DNA from: Apostichopus japonicus
Lineage: Eukaryota > Echinodermata > Holothuroidea > Aspidochirotida > Stichopodidae
Direction: 5' to 3'
Length of the DNA: 64,000 bases
Assembly: GCF_037975245.1 (NCBI RefSeq)
Contig: NC_092563.1
Coordinates: 18,095,594 to 18,159,593, forward strand
Made by a program: the position numbers and the translations under genes. The notes under the pieces were generated by a model that was not told the DNA's origin, ran no database searches, and saw nothing but the letters and a program-made list of their open reading frames with translations. Positions 46,200 to 57,260 of the stretch are shown here, piece after piece. Each line of letters opens with the position of its first letter. Positions within the stretch are counted from its first letter, which is position 1.

Positions 46200-48360
46200 A
46201 TAACATCAGATCTGATGTCAAAAGTTGGTGACTTGTGTCTGTCTGCCCTACAACTGATTCAAACAGGACACTCAACATATACAAAAATTGTTCCATGACA
46301 ATCCTGATGACATGAGAAAGTTTGACTTTGTTAGTCTCCTCTAACATTCAAAGGTCGTCAAAAGGTTGCCATGTATTTTTCCTTTCCTTGCTTTTAACAA
46401 GAACAAGAAGGAGAAGAAGAAAAAAAAACTGTGTCAGGATTGACTTGAAAGATGTCACTCATTTGGATGTTGTGTCTGTCTCCAAGGGGATGGTCTGTTC
46501 CTGACCTCTTTATTCTTCCTAATTCATTGGTCCTGTTTTCAAGTTCACTTAAACAGATCAGTTTTTTCCTTGTCAATTTTTTTTCCATTCAACAAAAAAC
46601 AAAAAAATAATATCCTACTTTTGGCAAGGCTGAGAGTTTACAAATTAGAATAGTTATGATAAAGGTTATAGTGGGTTGATTATGTGTTTAAGAAGAAAGT
46701 ATTTGGTTGTTAGTGGTTTAGATCACCCTTCCTAGGCAGGGACCTGCAGGAGGGACTGGGGAGGGGGAGGGGGTACAGATGATGGAGTTGTGCAATGGAT
46801 GAAAAATTTCAACCAGTCACATCATACTGCCAAAAAAAAAAAAAAAAAAAAGAATACAGTGATTACTATGAAAAATCTTTCAATGATATATAACCTATTT
46901 GTGAGTTTTGTGCATTTGGGTTGGGTGTATTGGGAGCTGGGGGAAGGGAGGGTAAGGGGGAGGTGTGAGAAGAGAGGTATATATGTTAGTTTATGCATGA
47001 CGAATGTTAAACTATTTCAAGTTGATTAAAGTCCCGTATAAATACATGAAAGTACATATTCATAAATAGTTTTTATCATCCTACTCGGATATAACACAAT
47101 GACAATGACAAGAAACGTTTGGTCTTACCAACCCTGATTAATTTGTAGGTGCATTCAAATTCTGCTCTCTTGACCAGAATTAATTAATACAAAAGCATAA
47201 CATTTTTCACCAAACCTTCCACCAAAAGGTTTACACTTCCATCTAATAGATGTAAACTCATATCTGAATTTGATTTCCACCCACCCAACAGCAACGATCA
47301 TGCAGCGAAAATTCACAGCAAACTTTTGATGCAATTTCAGCTGTTGCCGTTCGTCGTCGTCGTCGGAAAAGTATTATTTTTTTGGTATTTAATGCAGACA
47401 TAATTTCTGGCCCCCGTGACAAACATCTCCAACACCCAGGGGCTATTTTCATTCCGGTTTAGCTTTTCAACCTACTCATAGTGTATGTGAGTGCGTGGAT
47501 GATGATGATGATGATGCATCACTTGGTAATGTGCCTCAAAATTCCTGATGAGTTTTGACTTGTGTAATTGGAATGGGGACACAGGTACTTTGTAAGTAAG
47601 CTGAGGTATTTCATATTCAACCATGGACCATGCAGTCATCATTTAAAGTTATCTATTTGTGTGACTTCTCCATTCACTTTGAATAATACTCCCCCTCTTT
47701 AATTGATATGTCATCCCCCAGTCCTTCCCTGCTACCCCCACCCCCACTATTCCTCTCCCACCTCTCCCACTTTTCCTCACCCACTTTTCCTCTCCCACTT
47801 TTCCTTTCCCTCTACTCCTCTCCCACTTCTCTCCCTCCTCTCAAGAAATGTTCACCTGCTCAATATATCCAAATATCCCTGGGAAAGCAGGGAATTATTT
47901 TTCTGTTAATATGTAGCATTCAGTTATACAAAATGAGCAAACTGCTACACACCCTGAATAGCAGTGTGTTTTTTTTTGTTTTTTTTTCATATACAGAATA
48001 ATACACTACCATAATATATATATTTTTTTATGTGAAACAAAAGTAAGTAAAAGGTCAAAAACTGCAGCTGATGCAAATTAAGGCCACTAAAGATATCTCT
48101 CCTCTAATGTGGCCCGTACACTTGACAATTCCCGTCTCCCAATAAAATATTTTGTTCGCCCAATAAAATTGTTGATTCTCTTTTAGTAAGTTATCTGAGG
48201 TGGCCGTTGATCAAGTCATAGTACATGTTTGTCAGGAATCGAAGACTTAGGGAAATGGAATTTAACCTTTTGTTGTTTATCGAGTGTAAAGTTTTCTCAG
48301 ACAGTGATTAAGTTAAGTATGTCAAACTATTAGGGACATGATGGTATTCCTTTTTCTTGG
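46200..48360. other. No gene recognised
   Basis: Holds a poly(A) run at about 46831-46850, a (CGT)n tract near 47350, a (GAT)n tract at about 47498-47516 and a pyrimidine block at 47690-47850. I searched here for a transmembrane exon for the CUB gene and did not find one. Confidence 0.45.
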
Positions 48361-48371
48361 TGGTGTTTTAG

Positions 48372-48421
48372 TCGGTTTGTACCACACCATGAAATCAAGA
48401 AGCAGATGGGGGTTGCTCCAG
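48372..48421 (+). CDS. Candidate 3' exon of the CUB gene (50 bp)
   Basis: A CCTTTTTCTTGGTGGTGTTTTAG acceptor region and a CAG/GTACGT donor bound 50 bases. In the frame that ends in phase 1 it reads RFVPHHEIKKQMGVAP, entering in phase 2. That end phase fits the next candidate at 49315. The peptide is hydrophilic and basic, as expected just inside a membrane or in a linker. Another frame is also open (ending in phase 0), so frame choice rests on the neighbour. Confidence 0.35.
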
Positions 48422-48823
48422 GTACGTAAAACATGCAAGATCAAGAGGTTGTCTTCCAGACACAGATTTGTAAAAGTTCATACATAAGAATTATTGAGCA
48501 AATCAATACCTTGCCAAGGCGTCATAATTGGCACCAACCCCCCCTCCCCCTCCCTCCCCCAAAAAAGAGAGAGAGAGAGAGATTGGTTTGTGCATACCAC
48601 AAGGTACTTTTCAGGAAAAAATTGCCAAAATTCTGTTAGCCAAATATTTTTGAGTTCATAGTTAAAATTTTGGGGTTTACATTGTTACAGTTATGCAAGA
48701 AGTTGGTACAATTTGTCAGGATCTTGTTAAGAGTGAGGAGGGGTAGAGGGGAGGGTCACCGTCAAATGGACACATTCTATTGAGAAAGCTCATGTAACAA
48801 TCAATAGGATATAGTGCATATTT

Positions 48824-49223
48824 GGGGAGCGTGGTGGCCAATTGGCTAAGGCATCGGACTTGTGGTCCAAGGATTACAGGTTCGGTTCCAGGCCAGATCA
48901 TTGCATTGTGTCCTTGGGCAAGGCACTTTATCTCCATTGCCTCTCTTCACCCAGGTGTATAAATGGGGACTTGCGAGGTAACTTGTAAATATAGTTGTGT
49001 GCGCCCGGTTTGTGGCTGCACCCTATGGGAAGTGTCCCTAGGGGACACGTGGTTGTAGTGCACTGTGGTGCCCCAGGAGAGATTGATTGAATTGTGCACA
49101 CTTTGGTGTGTAGGTGTGACAAGTTACCAATGTCCAGGGTTAAGTTGTAAAGTCGTGTGAGAGGGCCTTGGCCTTGAACAAGACTGTAAACCTAAAATAA
49201 AAAATATATAAAATAAAATAAAA
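48824..49223 (+). repeat. tRNA-derived SINE, about 400 bp, plus strand
   Basis: Head: GGGGAGCGTGGTGGCCAATT, with A box GTGGCCAATTGG, an anticodon-like CGGACTTGTGGTCC (GTG in the loop, recalling tRNA-His) and B box GGTTCGGTTCC. Next comes the block at about 48907-48968 (CCTTGGGCAAGGCACTTTA then CACCCAGGTGTATAAATGGG), a central domain shared by many deuterostome SINEs (established, name not assigned here). The 3' end is an AAAATA-type A-rich tail. It sits about 90 bases upstream of the exon at 49315. Confidence 0.93.
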
Positions 49224-49314
49224 GAATATTACGTGAATATATTATAAAGCTTGCCAGATATGTTTATCGATGAAATGTTTAAAGTTTCTTTTTCTTTTCT
49301 TCCTTTCTTTACAG

Positions 49315-49431
49315 AACCAGATATTAAACATTTGTGTCTGTCATGCAGGTTTCGTAGAGATACCGATAAAACAGTAAATGAGAGTGAAGTCACTCGCCTA
49401 AAACCAAAAGGTGGCACAACTTCAGAAAATG
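49315..49431 (+). CDS. Candidate exon, hydrophilic Cys/Arg-rich (cytoplasmic tail of the CUB gene?)
   Basis: A long pyrimidine tract ending TTCTTTACAG and a consensus GTGAGT donor bound 117 bases, phase 1-1, 39 codons. The frame reads PDIKHLCLSCRFRRDTDKTV then NESEVTRLKPKGGTTSEN. The HLCLSCRFRR start looks like a juxtamembrane segment (clustered Cys and Arg), and the rest is charged. Splice signals are the best in the window after the CUB exon. It joins in phase to 48372 before and 51085 after. Linking it to the CUB exon 18 kb upstream is inference from strand and phase only. Confidence 0.55.
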
Positions 49432-49934
49432 GTGAGTTGATCTCTAACGAACTGCAATGATAATAGATTAATTATTTAGCCGTTTGCATCATCGTGTATT
49501 TTCGTTAAAGTGGAAATTGTCAGACCACTGTTGAAAGAAGTTGTTTTCTTATGTCGGTTTGTGGTTGAGATAATGTTCCCATTTTATTATCGGCTTGAGT
49601 TTTTAAAGGGTAAGTGTTCTGATGTGACGTTTATCCAATCACATGCATGGATGATGTGCTTGGAATAATTTCAGTTGCAGTTTGGAATGGACTGTGGTAG
49701 GTCTGACAAAGTCATTTTCATGAATGCAAATGGATCAGGGCGGCTTGCATATTCATAAAAATATACTGTCGACAACTGTATCAAATTTCGCTCTTGATGG
49801 TTATTTCGGCTGTAGAAATGACCTCAGTTGTGTGTGACCTTTCCTGATGCCCAAACTCTGTTTGGACCAACCTGTAAGAATGTACAAACTTAAGTGACTT
49901 GTGGATCTATATTCTCTGGTAATACGTTGGTGAT

Positions 49935-50605
49935 GTGAGGCTGTACTTGTAATGAGTCTGTACTCCTAGTGAGTCCACATTCGAAGTGAGTACACACTCA
50001 CATTCTGTATCTGTACTCATAGTACTTGTAGTGAGTCTGTACTCCTAGAGAGTCTACTTGTAGTGAGTCTGTACTCCTAGTGAGTCCATATTGGAAGTGA
50101 GTACACACTCACATTCTGTATCTGTACTCATAGTACGTGTAGTGAGTCTGTACTCCTAGAGAGTCTACTTGTAGTGAGTCTGTACTCCTAGTGAGTCCAT
50201 ATTGGAAGTGAGTACACACTCACATTCTGTATCTGTACTCATAGTACTTGTAGTGAGTCTGTACTCCTAGAGAGTCTACTTGTAGTGAGTCTGTACTCCT
50301 AGTGAGTCCATATTGGAAGTGAGTACATACTCACATTCTGTATCTGTACTCATAGTACTTGTAGTGAGTCCGTTCTCCTAGTGAGTCTGTACTCGTAGTG
50401 AGTCTGTACTCCTAGTGAGTCCACATTCGAAGTGAGTACACAGTCACTTTCTGTATCTGTATGCATAGTACTTGTAGTGAGTCCGTTCTCCTAGTGAGTC
50501 TGTACTCGTAGTGAGTCTGTACTCCTAGTGAGTCCACATTTGAAGTGAGTACACACTCACATTCTTTATCTGTACTCATAGTACTCGTAGTGAGTCTGTA
50601 CTAAA
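49935..50605 (+). repeat. Higher-order tandem repeat, 111-113 bp period built of TAGTGAGTCTGTACTCC words
   Basis: GTGAGTCCACATT or GTGAGTCCATATT marks start at 49969, 50080, 50191, 50302, 50415 and 50528, giving periods 111, 111, 111, 113, 113. Each large unit contains several short words (GTAGTGAGTCTGTACTCCTA, AGTGAGTACACACTCACATT, CTGTACTCATAGTACTTG). The last two units share a variant (GAGTCCGTTCTCC). It lies in the presumed intron between exons 49315 and 51085. Confidence 0.95.
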
Positions 50606-51084
50606 ACCAGTAGTGATTTAATGCAGTCAAGCATATAATAGTTGTAGGAGAATTTCAAGCGTAATTGGAAAATGGAAGCTTTCTGTCAGCTAGTTGACAG
50701 ATCAGGGAATACCTTCAATATAAAAGCCATAATTTGTTGTATTAACTTTGGTGCGTACATTCATGTATAGCATTTCAGAGATAATAGTGTCCTTATATAA
50801 GTCTTGTTCTTTGCTGTATGATCTTTGATGACTCCTCAAGCTAAACATTTGAAGTCAGGCTTGTACATTGCACAATCCTGCTTGTTTCTTTCCCTTGCTT
50901 TTGTCAAGTTGGTATATATAGCTTTGCTGCTAGCTACTTTTAACAGTGTGCATGTAGCGATGAGCGTTACAACGGAAGACGGTTTCTACTGATATGGTAT
51001 ATTACAGTCTCGCAGACAGCAGCAATCTATGTAAACGCAAACACATAAGAAATGTTAACAGATGCTTCATGTTGACATTCACAG

Positions 51085-51144
51085 TGGGAGCTGAACACCC
51101 AGGTCAAAAGGTCACAGGTCATGTAATATCCAGGGTTGACAAAG
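51085..51144 (+). CDS. Candidate 60-bp exon, phase 1-1
   Basis: A GTTGACATTCACAG acceptor and an AAAG/GTAAAC donor bound 60 bases with one frame open in phase 1-1: GAEHPGQKVTGHVISRVDK. This is phase-compatible with both neighbours (49315 and 53740). A caution: the block contains AGGTCA three times (51101, 51109, 51116), the word enriched in the non-coding repeats at 4557 and 56940, so it may be repeat-derived. Confidence 0.35.
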
Positions 51145-51239
51145 GTAAACACAATCAGAAAGGAGATGATTGTTTTGGCTTTGACAAAGGAACAGAGAGT
51201 AGGATAGTGAGTGGCGTAGGTAGAGGGGAATGGTAGGAA

Positions 51240-51480
51240 AAGAAGAGGACGGGGGGGGGGGGCAAGGGGGTGAGTGAGGATGGGAAAGATTAGGGTAGTG
51301 GTGGAGGTAGAGGAGAAGGGTAGGTAAAGAACGAAGTGGGCTTAGGGGCAGGTAAGGGAGTAAGATAGGGAACGAGAGGTAGGGAGTCTAAGAGATGAGG
51401 TGGAAGATATAAGGTATGGGGAAACAAATTGAGAAAAGGGGAATAATGAAGTCATAAATACAAAACTTTCAGACCTGAAG
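51240..51480 (+). repeat. Purine-rich low-complexity block
   Basis: G/A-rich sequence (GGGGAGGTAGAGGAGAAGGG-like words) with a G run at 51250-51262, the purine counterpart of the pyrimidine blocks elsewhere. Confidence 0.75.
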
Positions 51481-51829
51481 ATTTTGATTGCTTACATCGA
51501 TAAGAAACGAAGGAGAACATATAAAGATATCACATTAAGATAATGTAAATCAATCATTTTCAATTAAAGTTGTAGATTCCACTTTTACATACAGAAAGGT
51601 TCGACGAAAGGCGTTTTTTAATTTAGCTTAAGAAGCAGATCATAGTCAAGTTAGAAACTAATCCATAAAGGGTGTCTTGGTTTGAAGAAAGGAAAATCAA
51701 TATTGCTAGGCTCAAAAAGTTCTCTGATGTTGATAGTTAACTGCCCTTTGTAAATTGATTTTGTCCCGTTCCCTATCTGCCAAAAAACATAAATTATTGT
51801 TTTCTGATGGAGATATATTCTTTAAAATC

Positions 51830-52560
51830 CAGGGTTCTTGATAAATCTGTCAGCATTGTTGTCTGATTTTAATGTAAAATCTTAATATATTGGCAAATTT
51901 GGCAACCTCATCATATTTTCTATCTTCATAAGTCCGATGACTAACTTTCTGCAGAATTTTTATACTTGAAATGTGATAATTTAAAGAGTGAAGGAGTTAA
52001 TGTTTCTACAGTTATTGAGGGCTTCAAGATAATTCACATTTCAAGTATATTAAATTGCTTTGAATGCTCCTTTAATTAAGTGTTAAATTTAGAGATGATG
52101 TCAGTTTGTTTTAGTGGAGAACTTAATGTTATAACTTTAGACATTGTTTTATAAATTCTTACAGAACTCACTTAAAACATGTTCTTCTTACTGCATATAT
52201 ACATGCAGAGGTATCACCATTGGATGAAATTCAACATGATTTGTCTCTAAAAGAATTGTATTGTTTTGTAAACATGTCATGGGGGGGGGGCCTTAAAAAG
52301 CCTTACGTTTCTACATTGAGTTTTGTATTGCATCTGAGGAACTGACCTTATAGTCTTGTGTGTTAGAATGAAAAGAAGAAGAAAAAGCCGCTTCAAATGA
52401 TGGAGATCAGCTGGTTAATTTAAAGGGTCATTCCTGAAATATTAAAAATAGAAATAGAAATTCAACCCGAACGGAAAGCATTGTGCTTTTAAACTGTCCA
52501 CAGCAAAGACTCCACTTTTTGGTTGTCATAAATAGAGGTAACCTTCTTAAACTAAATAAA
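51830..52560 (+). repeat. Dispersed repeat family R3, copy 2
   Basis: Shares GAATGCTCCTTTAA, GATGATGT, CCATTGGATGA, a G run, GAGTTTTGTATTGCATCTGA, GAACTGACCTTA and GGTCATTCCTGAAA with 58378-59010 and 27730-28345. The GTTAGACTA segment is more degraded here. Confidence 0.7.
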
Positions 52561-52569
52561 CTGGAGAAT

Positions 52570-53735
52570 ACTGATACTGGTTTACTGAAAGCCATCCTGT
52601 TATTTTTTTAAATGTTTTATCTCATATTTAATCTGATCAAAAGTGTATTATTTGTTTGAATGGTGTTTAAGTTCATAAGTATCGGTCCCACATTTGGAGC
52701 ATCCCTTAAAATTTGCTTAACAGTCTCAACTTGTTCCCAATAGGCATTTGGTGTGAGTTCAATGTGGCCACTGACTGTGGCAGTGGGATAAAATACTTTG
52801 AGGGTGACCGGATTTTAATTTTAATTTAAGAATTAGCGACTGATTTATTTAACTTTCTAGTGTAATTAGTGAAAATAACTAAAGACCTACCATGAATATT
52901 GATTATGCCTCATGTAGCGAGCATTATAGCATATTTAATGAAGGTGACAACCTAAATGTCAAAAAAAGAAACACACATCTTGATTGAAAAATGACTAAAA
53001 TATATCAAAGCTTGTAAAGAGTTGTGAGTACCTTGCCCAAAATGTAACATGTTTGCAAACTTTCAAAGGCAGAAATGGTTGCAAAGTGTTTTTTTTTTAT
53101 ACCACATAAAGAGATAGCCACTTGGATGTACCTAATTCTGGTCCCCCCCCAATTCGTATATCCCTGTCGTAACTAAGTTACCGTCCACCTTTTGCCACTT
53201 GTAGTCACATTGATTTGAATCATGTGCTGAGATAATTATGTTAAGTGGGAAAAATTATTTGTGAATCCAAAAGTTGACTTTATATATTTTTTTTCAAAGG
53301 GAGCTGACTTCCCTGGTTGACCAAAGCACTGCTATCTAGATATTGTAGCCGTGGCTTTCTAGGGTTACGTAGGTGGTACTGTGATGTTATACGAGCATAT
53401 GGTCGTTTTCTAGTTTCAGATTTTCCACTCTATTGTTAAGCTGTCTATAAAAAAAGCTGCTTTCTGAATGGATAAAAAACAAATTGAAAAAGACCATGAA
53501 TTCGACAGACAGCAGTTAACAGAGACTATAAATAGTTCGCACAATGGTTTTTACTGTCGGACACTTAGCCGAGAAATTGTTTTCTTCTTGGGTTATTTTT
53601 TTTGGGGGGGGGGGTGGGTTGACAATGAAGTATTCTGCCTAAAATAATAATTTGTTAACAATGTTATTGTCTCCACTTTAGGACTGGTACCTTCATTTTT
53701 TTTATTTTTTTTTTATGATATTTTTACCATTCTCT
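52570..53735. other. No gene recognised
   Basis: AT-rich sequence with a C run near 53150 and a G run at about 53603. Confidence 0.45.
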
Positions 53736-53739
53736 ACAG

Positions 53740-53763
53740 AATTGGCAACATGTGTGGAGCCTT
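53740..53763 (+). CDS. Candidate 24-bp microexon, phase 1-1
   Basis: A T-rich tract ending CCATTCTCTACAG and a CTT/GTAAGT donor bound only 24 bases, which read LATCVEP in phase 1-1. Both sites are strong and the phase agrees with the exons on either side. Microexons of this size are well known in animals, but a site pair this close can arise by chance. Confidence 0.33.
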
Positions 53764-54139
53764 GTAAGTGCAAGTAACCCCCATACCTAATTCAGTGATC
53801 TTTGTACTTTCCCTATTCTGGCAATAGTGACCGATTTTGACCAATCTTTTTGTGTTTCTTTTTACAACCTCATCACATTCTGAGAGTTACCTGCTTTATG
53901 TCAGTGTCTATGTTATGAAGGTTCCCAATTTTTGTTTTTTGTTTTTTTTCATTCTCATGAAATCCTGGCCCTTTATTATTCAGAGGTATATCTTGCTGTT
54001 AAAAGATACGAGACATCTATAGGAATTTGCTGTGATGGCTAGATGGATGTCCTTGGAAAGTTTAAGTGTATAAGTAGGGGCAGATGCAGGATTTATAAAA
54101 GAAGCTGGTACAACCCTGGGATCATTGAACCCAATCCCA

Positions 54140-54215
54140 TGTAGGTGTGGGAGGGAATATATATATATATATATATATATTATCTATTATTATATATTAT
54201 CTCTATATATCACTT
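54140..54215 (+). repeat. (TA)n microsatellite
   Basis: ATATAT run followed by TTATCTATTATTATATATTA-type sequence. Confidence 0.9.
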
Positions 54216-55078
54216 CCTACTTTTAGTTCTGGGAACAACATTGTCAAAACAAGTGCAAAACATAAAATAATGAAAAAAATAGAAACAACCCAAACACCAC
54301 CATCTGTGTTCAGCTTTAATATTTGTTGTTTACTCCGCATATGCTCATTACAGAAATAATTTGAAGGTTATTTGGAACCCTTCTTTTTCTTCAAGTGCGA
54401 GACCTTGCCCGCACTATTTATTACACGTACTCCCTTGCAGCTATATGCTAATGATTTATTGATTGTGTAGTTGAGCGCCCTCAATTTAAGGAGGCCTGTT
54501 TCAAATTTTTTTTTTTTTTGTCCAGACAAACAACACACACACATACATACACACAACACAGACAGAGAGACAAAAACACATTCTGAGTACACAAAAAGAA
54601 CAGAATGTTTAAGAAAGACGGTCATTTAAATAATTTATTTCTGCGTGGGGTAATAGGTATATGGAAGAAGAGTTGAAGGTTATAAGTATGGACCCTTCTG
54701 AATTTGAAACACATTTACTGTTGTACTGTGGTCTGGTTCTCACATTCGCTCAGCAAGCTTTACCTCACTGTGGGCAGTTCTACTGTAGGGTCAACCATTT
54801 TGAGTGTGTGTGGTTTTTCATATATATATATACCTATAGGTAATTAAGACTCCACCTTTTGATTTTTGCAAATAAAAGTTACATTTATAAAAATTAGAAC
54901 TGCCAAAACTTCTTCTAGTTTGCTGACTTGTTAAAAGTAAGATTGTTCTCGTGTCTGTCCGAGATTTAGACTTGCTCAAAAAAAAGAAAGAGAGAGTGGG
55001 TCATGTTTGTTTGAGTAAAAGGAGCTCTACTGTACGTGTACCTGATACGGTAGAGATTTTTATGAAGAACAATTCGTC

Positions 55079-55205
55079 CCTCTTTCCACATCCCCATGTC
55101 CCCCTTCCCCTCCTCTCCCCTCTGTCCCCCTTCCTCTTCCCTCTTTCCATCTCCTATCCCTTCTTCTACCCCATATTTCCCCATCTAAACAGCTACCCCC
55201 CCCCT
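55079..55205 (+). repeat. Pyrimidine-rich block
   Basis: C/T-rich (CCCCTTCCCCTCCTCTCCCC-like). Open frames here are compositional. Confidence 0.85.
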
Positions 55206-55425
55206 CCAATGGCACTATGCAGCTTTATTGGTTTCTCCAACTCCCATGTGTATTACTGTCTAACTTTGGCACTATTACACCTCTAAAATACCTAAAACTG
55301 TGGAACTAAACCGCATCATCAAATTGGCATTGAAGCTACATTTCCCTTGACATGTCAGAGATTTTGAAATGTAAAATCCATTCCAACCATTGGGTGATAA
55401 CAATACATCATTGTGTTTATATTAG

Positions 55426-55469
55426 ATGACAAAGACGTCCTTGTCCAACAATCCAAGGAAATATGCTGA
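55426..55469 (+). CDS. Candidate terminal coding exon with stop
   Basis: After an acceptor ending TGTTTATATTAG, phase 1 reading gives DKDVLVQQSKEIC and TGA at 55467-55469. It follows the microexon in phase; T from the microexon plus AT gives a Tyr. An AATAAA stands at 55701, about 230 bases beyond the stop, a normal 3' UTR distance. The acceptor's pyrimidine tract is weak. Confidence 0.33.
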
Positions 55470-55700
55470 AACATGGGGAAAAAAAGTCCATTGTTTGGAT
55501 ATGTTTTTTTATTCTATTTCTTTCACCACTTCAATATGTTATGGAAATTTTTCAGAGATCATGTTTCTCAAACAACATTAAACCTTCTCCTGGCGTTTTC
55601 AGTGGATAGTTTATATATCTATAAACATGTTCCTCATTTTGGATCTCAATTTTTTTTTCTTTTTAGATAAACCTGTTGTGTTTTGTTTTGTATTTTTGGA

Positions 55701-55706
55701 AATAAA
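55701..55706 (+). terminator. Poly(A) signal AATAAA
   Basis: Canonical hexamer about 230 bases after the candidate stop codon at 55467. The hexamer is common by chance in AT-rich DNA, so it supports but does not prove the 3' end. Confidence 0.35.
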
Positions 55707-55719
55707 CGATTGGCTCCTA

Positions 55720-56930
55720 CATTCATCACTGCCACTATTATCCTACCTAGATTTACTAGTTTCATCGATTTGATATGTTCACTCGTTTTAATGAAACTTG
55801 CATATTTACAGATAGTTGGGCTTATAATTCATTTCAGAACTTGATTTACAATTTGAGGGATAGGTCCATTAATCAAAATCAATATGTCATATTTCCCCTA
55901 TTTTACGGGGTCTAACATCAGGGTATGTTTACCCCCCCCCCCTCCTTCAGAATTGATAGACTTAAGACTGTATTAGTGCATTTCATAATGTTTTTAATTG
56001 GATGGATTTCATAGTGATTGAACGAACACTCTACTTTTTGGGTTCCTTCTTCCTTTTTTTATCTTCCTTCCTTTTTTGTCATTTTTTCCACCGTAACTTA
56101 ATCTTTTCATACACTTTTGTTCTTTTCTTTTAATTTTACTTTCATATCTCTAAGCTTCTCAAGGTATCGTAAAACTAGTCACATATATCATCCTTGCCGG
56201 TCTTGATACTTAGCTACTCTCCAGTTATATTAAAAGATGATGAATCAACACAATATAGTTTAAAAAGAAAAGGGGACAAATATGGTTGGTTCTTATAAAA
56301 ATAAAAAAAAATTGAGGTAAATATTAGTCAGAGATTATATCAAATGATGATGATGATGATAATGAAGTTGATAAACTTACTTTCAGTTGTACAAGGTGTA
56401 TGCCAGGTAGATACAATGTTTAGTCTGTAGGTGAGCGAGCTTATAAGAACATAAAGAAGTACTTGTGACGGTGCATCTGCACGTGAGGATTAAAGTAACC
56501 TGGTGCCCTCTCTCAGTTGGGAATAATTGGCACAAACTTGCAGGCAGATGAATGAACCAATCGCCTTGCTTGGTAAACGCTAAACCTGGATCAAACATGG
56601 AGCAAACCAGTCCCACTCAAGTAATAGTATTCAGTGTTTAGTGCTCTGAACCAATTCTCTTGGGTACCAGGGCAATTTAGATCTGGCAGAATCCAGTTTG
56701 CTCACTACTACAAAGAGCTCTCTGAAGTCAGGTTTGTTCAACTGTGGCTTTGGAACTGTGGGAGCAGTCTTGGTCAAAGTCAGAATAGTATAGTAATAAT
56801 TATATGACTCCTCTGATGAGGTTTGCAGTGTGGACTCATCTTTAAATCTTCGCTACTGTAAAAGGCAAATGGATTATGTGATAGTGATGTTTTGTGTGTG
56901 TGTGTGTGCGTGCGTTCGTATGTATGTGTG
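55720..56930. other. No gene recognised
   Basis: T-rich sequence near 56040-56150, a (GAT)n tract at about 56344-56362 and a (TG)n tract at about 56893-56910. Confidence 0.45.
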
Positions 56931-56939
56931 TCTCCTGCT

Positions 56940-57260
56940 TATAAACACGAGTACTTCATATGTACAGCTTGTTTGAACTTCATCCTGAGCTATGCATAGA
57001 TTTCCTCTTAAATTCATGGCGATTATAGGTCATGTTAAGGTCAATGAATCACTAATCTGAAGACCTACTCAAAGGTAGATCTTAAAAGTACTACATGTCT
57101 GTCTGAGCCAGTGTAATATACACAAGAACCAGTTGCTGTTTTTTGTTGAGGTCAAAGGTCATCTGAAGTCAATAGAAGCAAAAGTCTGAAAACCTTATAA
57201 ATATAATGACCTTGATTTGTGAAGGTCATAGGTCATATGAGGTCAACAGAGTACAAAGTG
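56940..57260 (+). repeat. Repeat related to 4557-5150, dense in AGGTCA direct repeats
   Basis: Shares GTTTGAACTTCA, AAGGTCAT and GAGGTCAA words with the 4557 array. It carries AGGTCA at 57027 and 57038 (DR5), 57149 and 57156 (DR1, plus AAGTCA at 57166), and 57223, 57230 and 57240 (DR1 followed by DR4). No open frame is seen. Confidence 0.72.

Noticed and set aside
45754-46203. 149-codon plus-strand open frame
   Set aside because: Most of it is the translated CCCATCC/CCTTCC repeat and no splice-bounded exon is visible.
56811-56830. CTGATGAG, a hammerhead core element
   Set aside because: No GAAA core or closing stem at the right distance.
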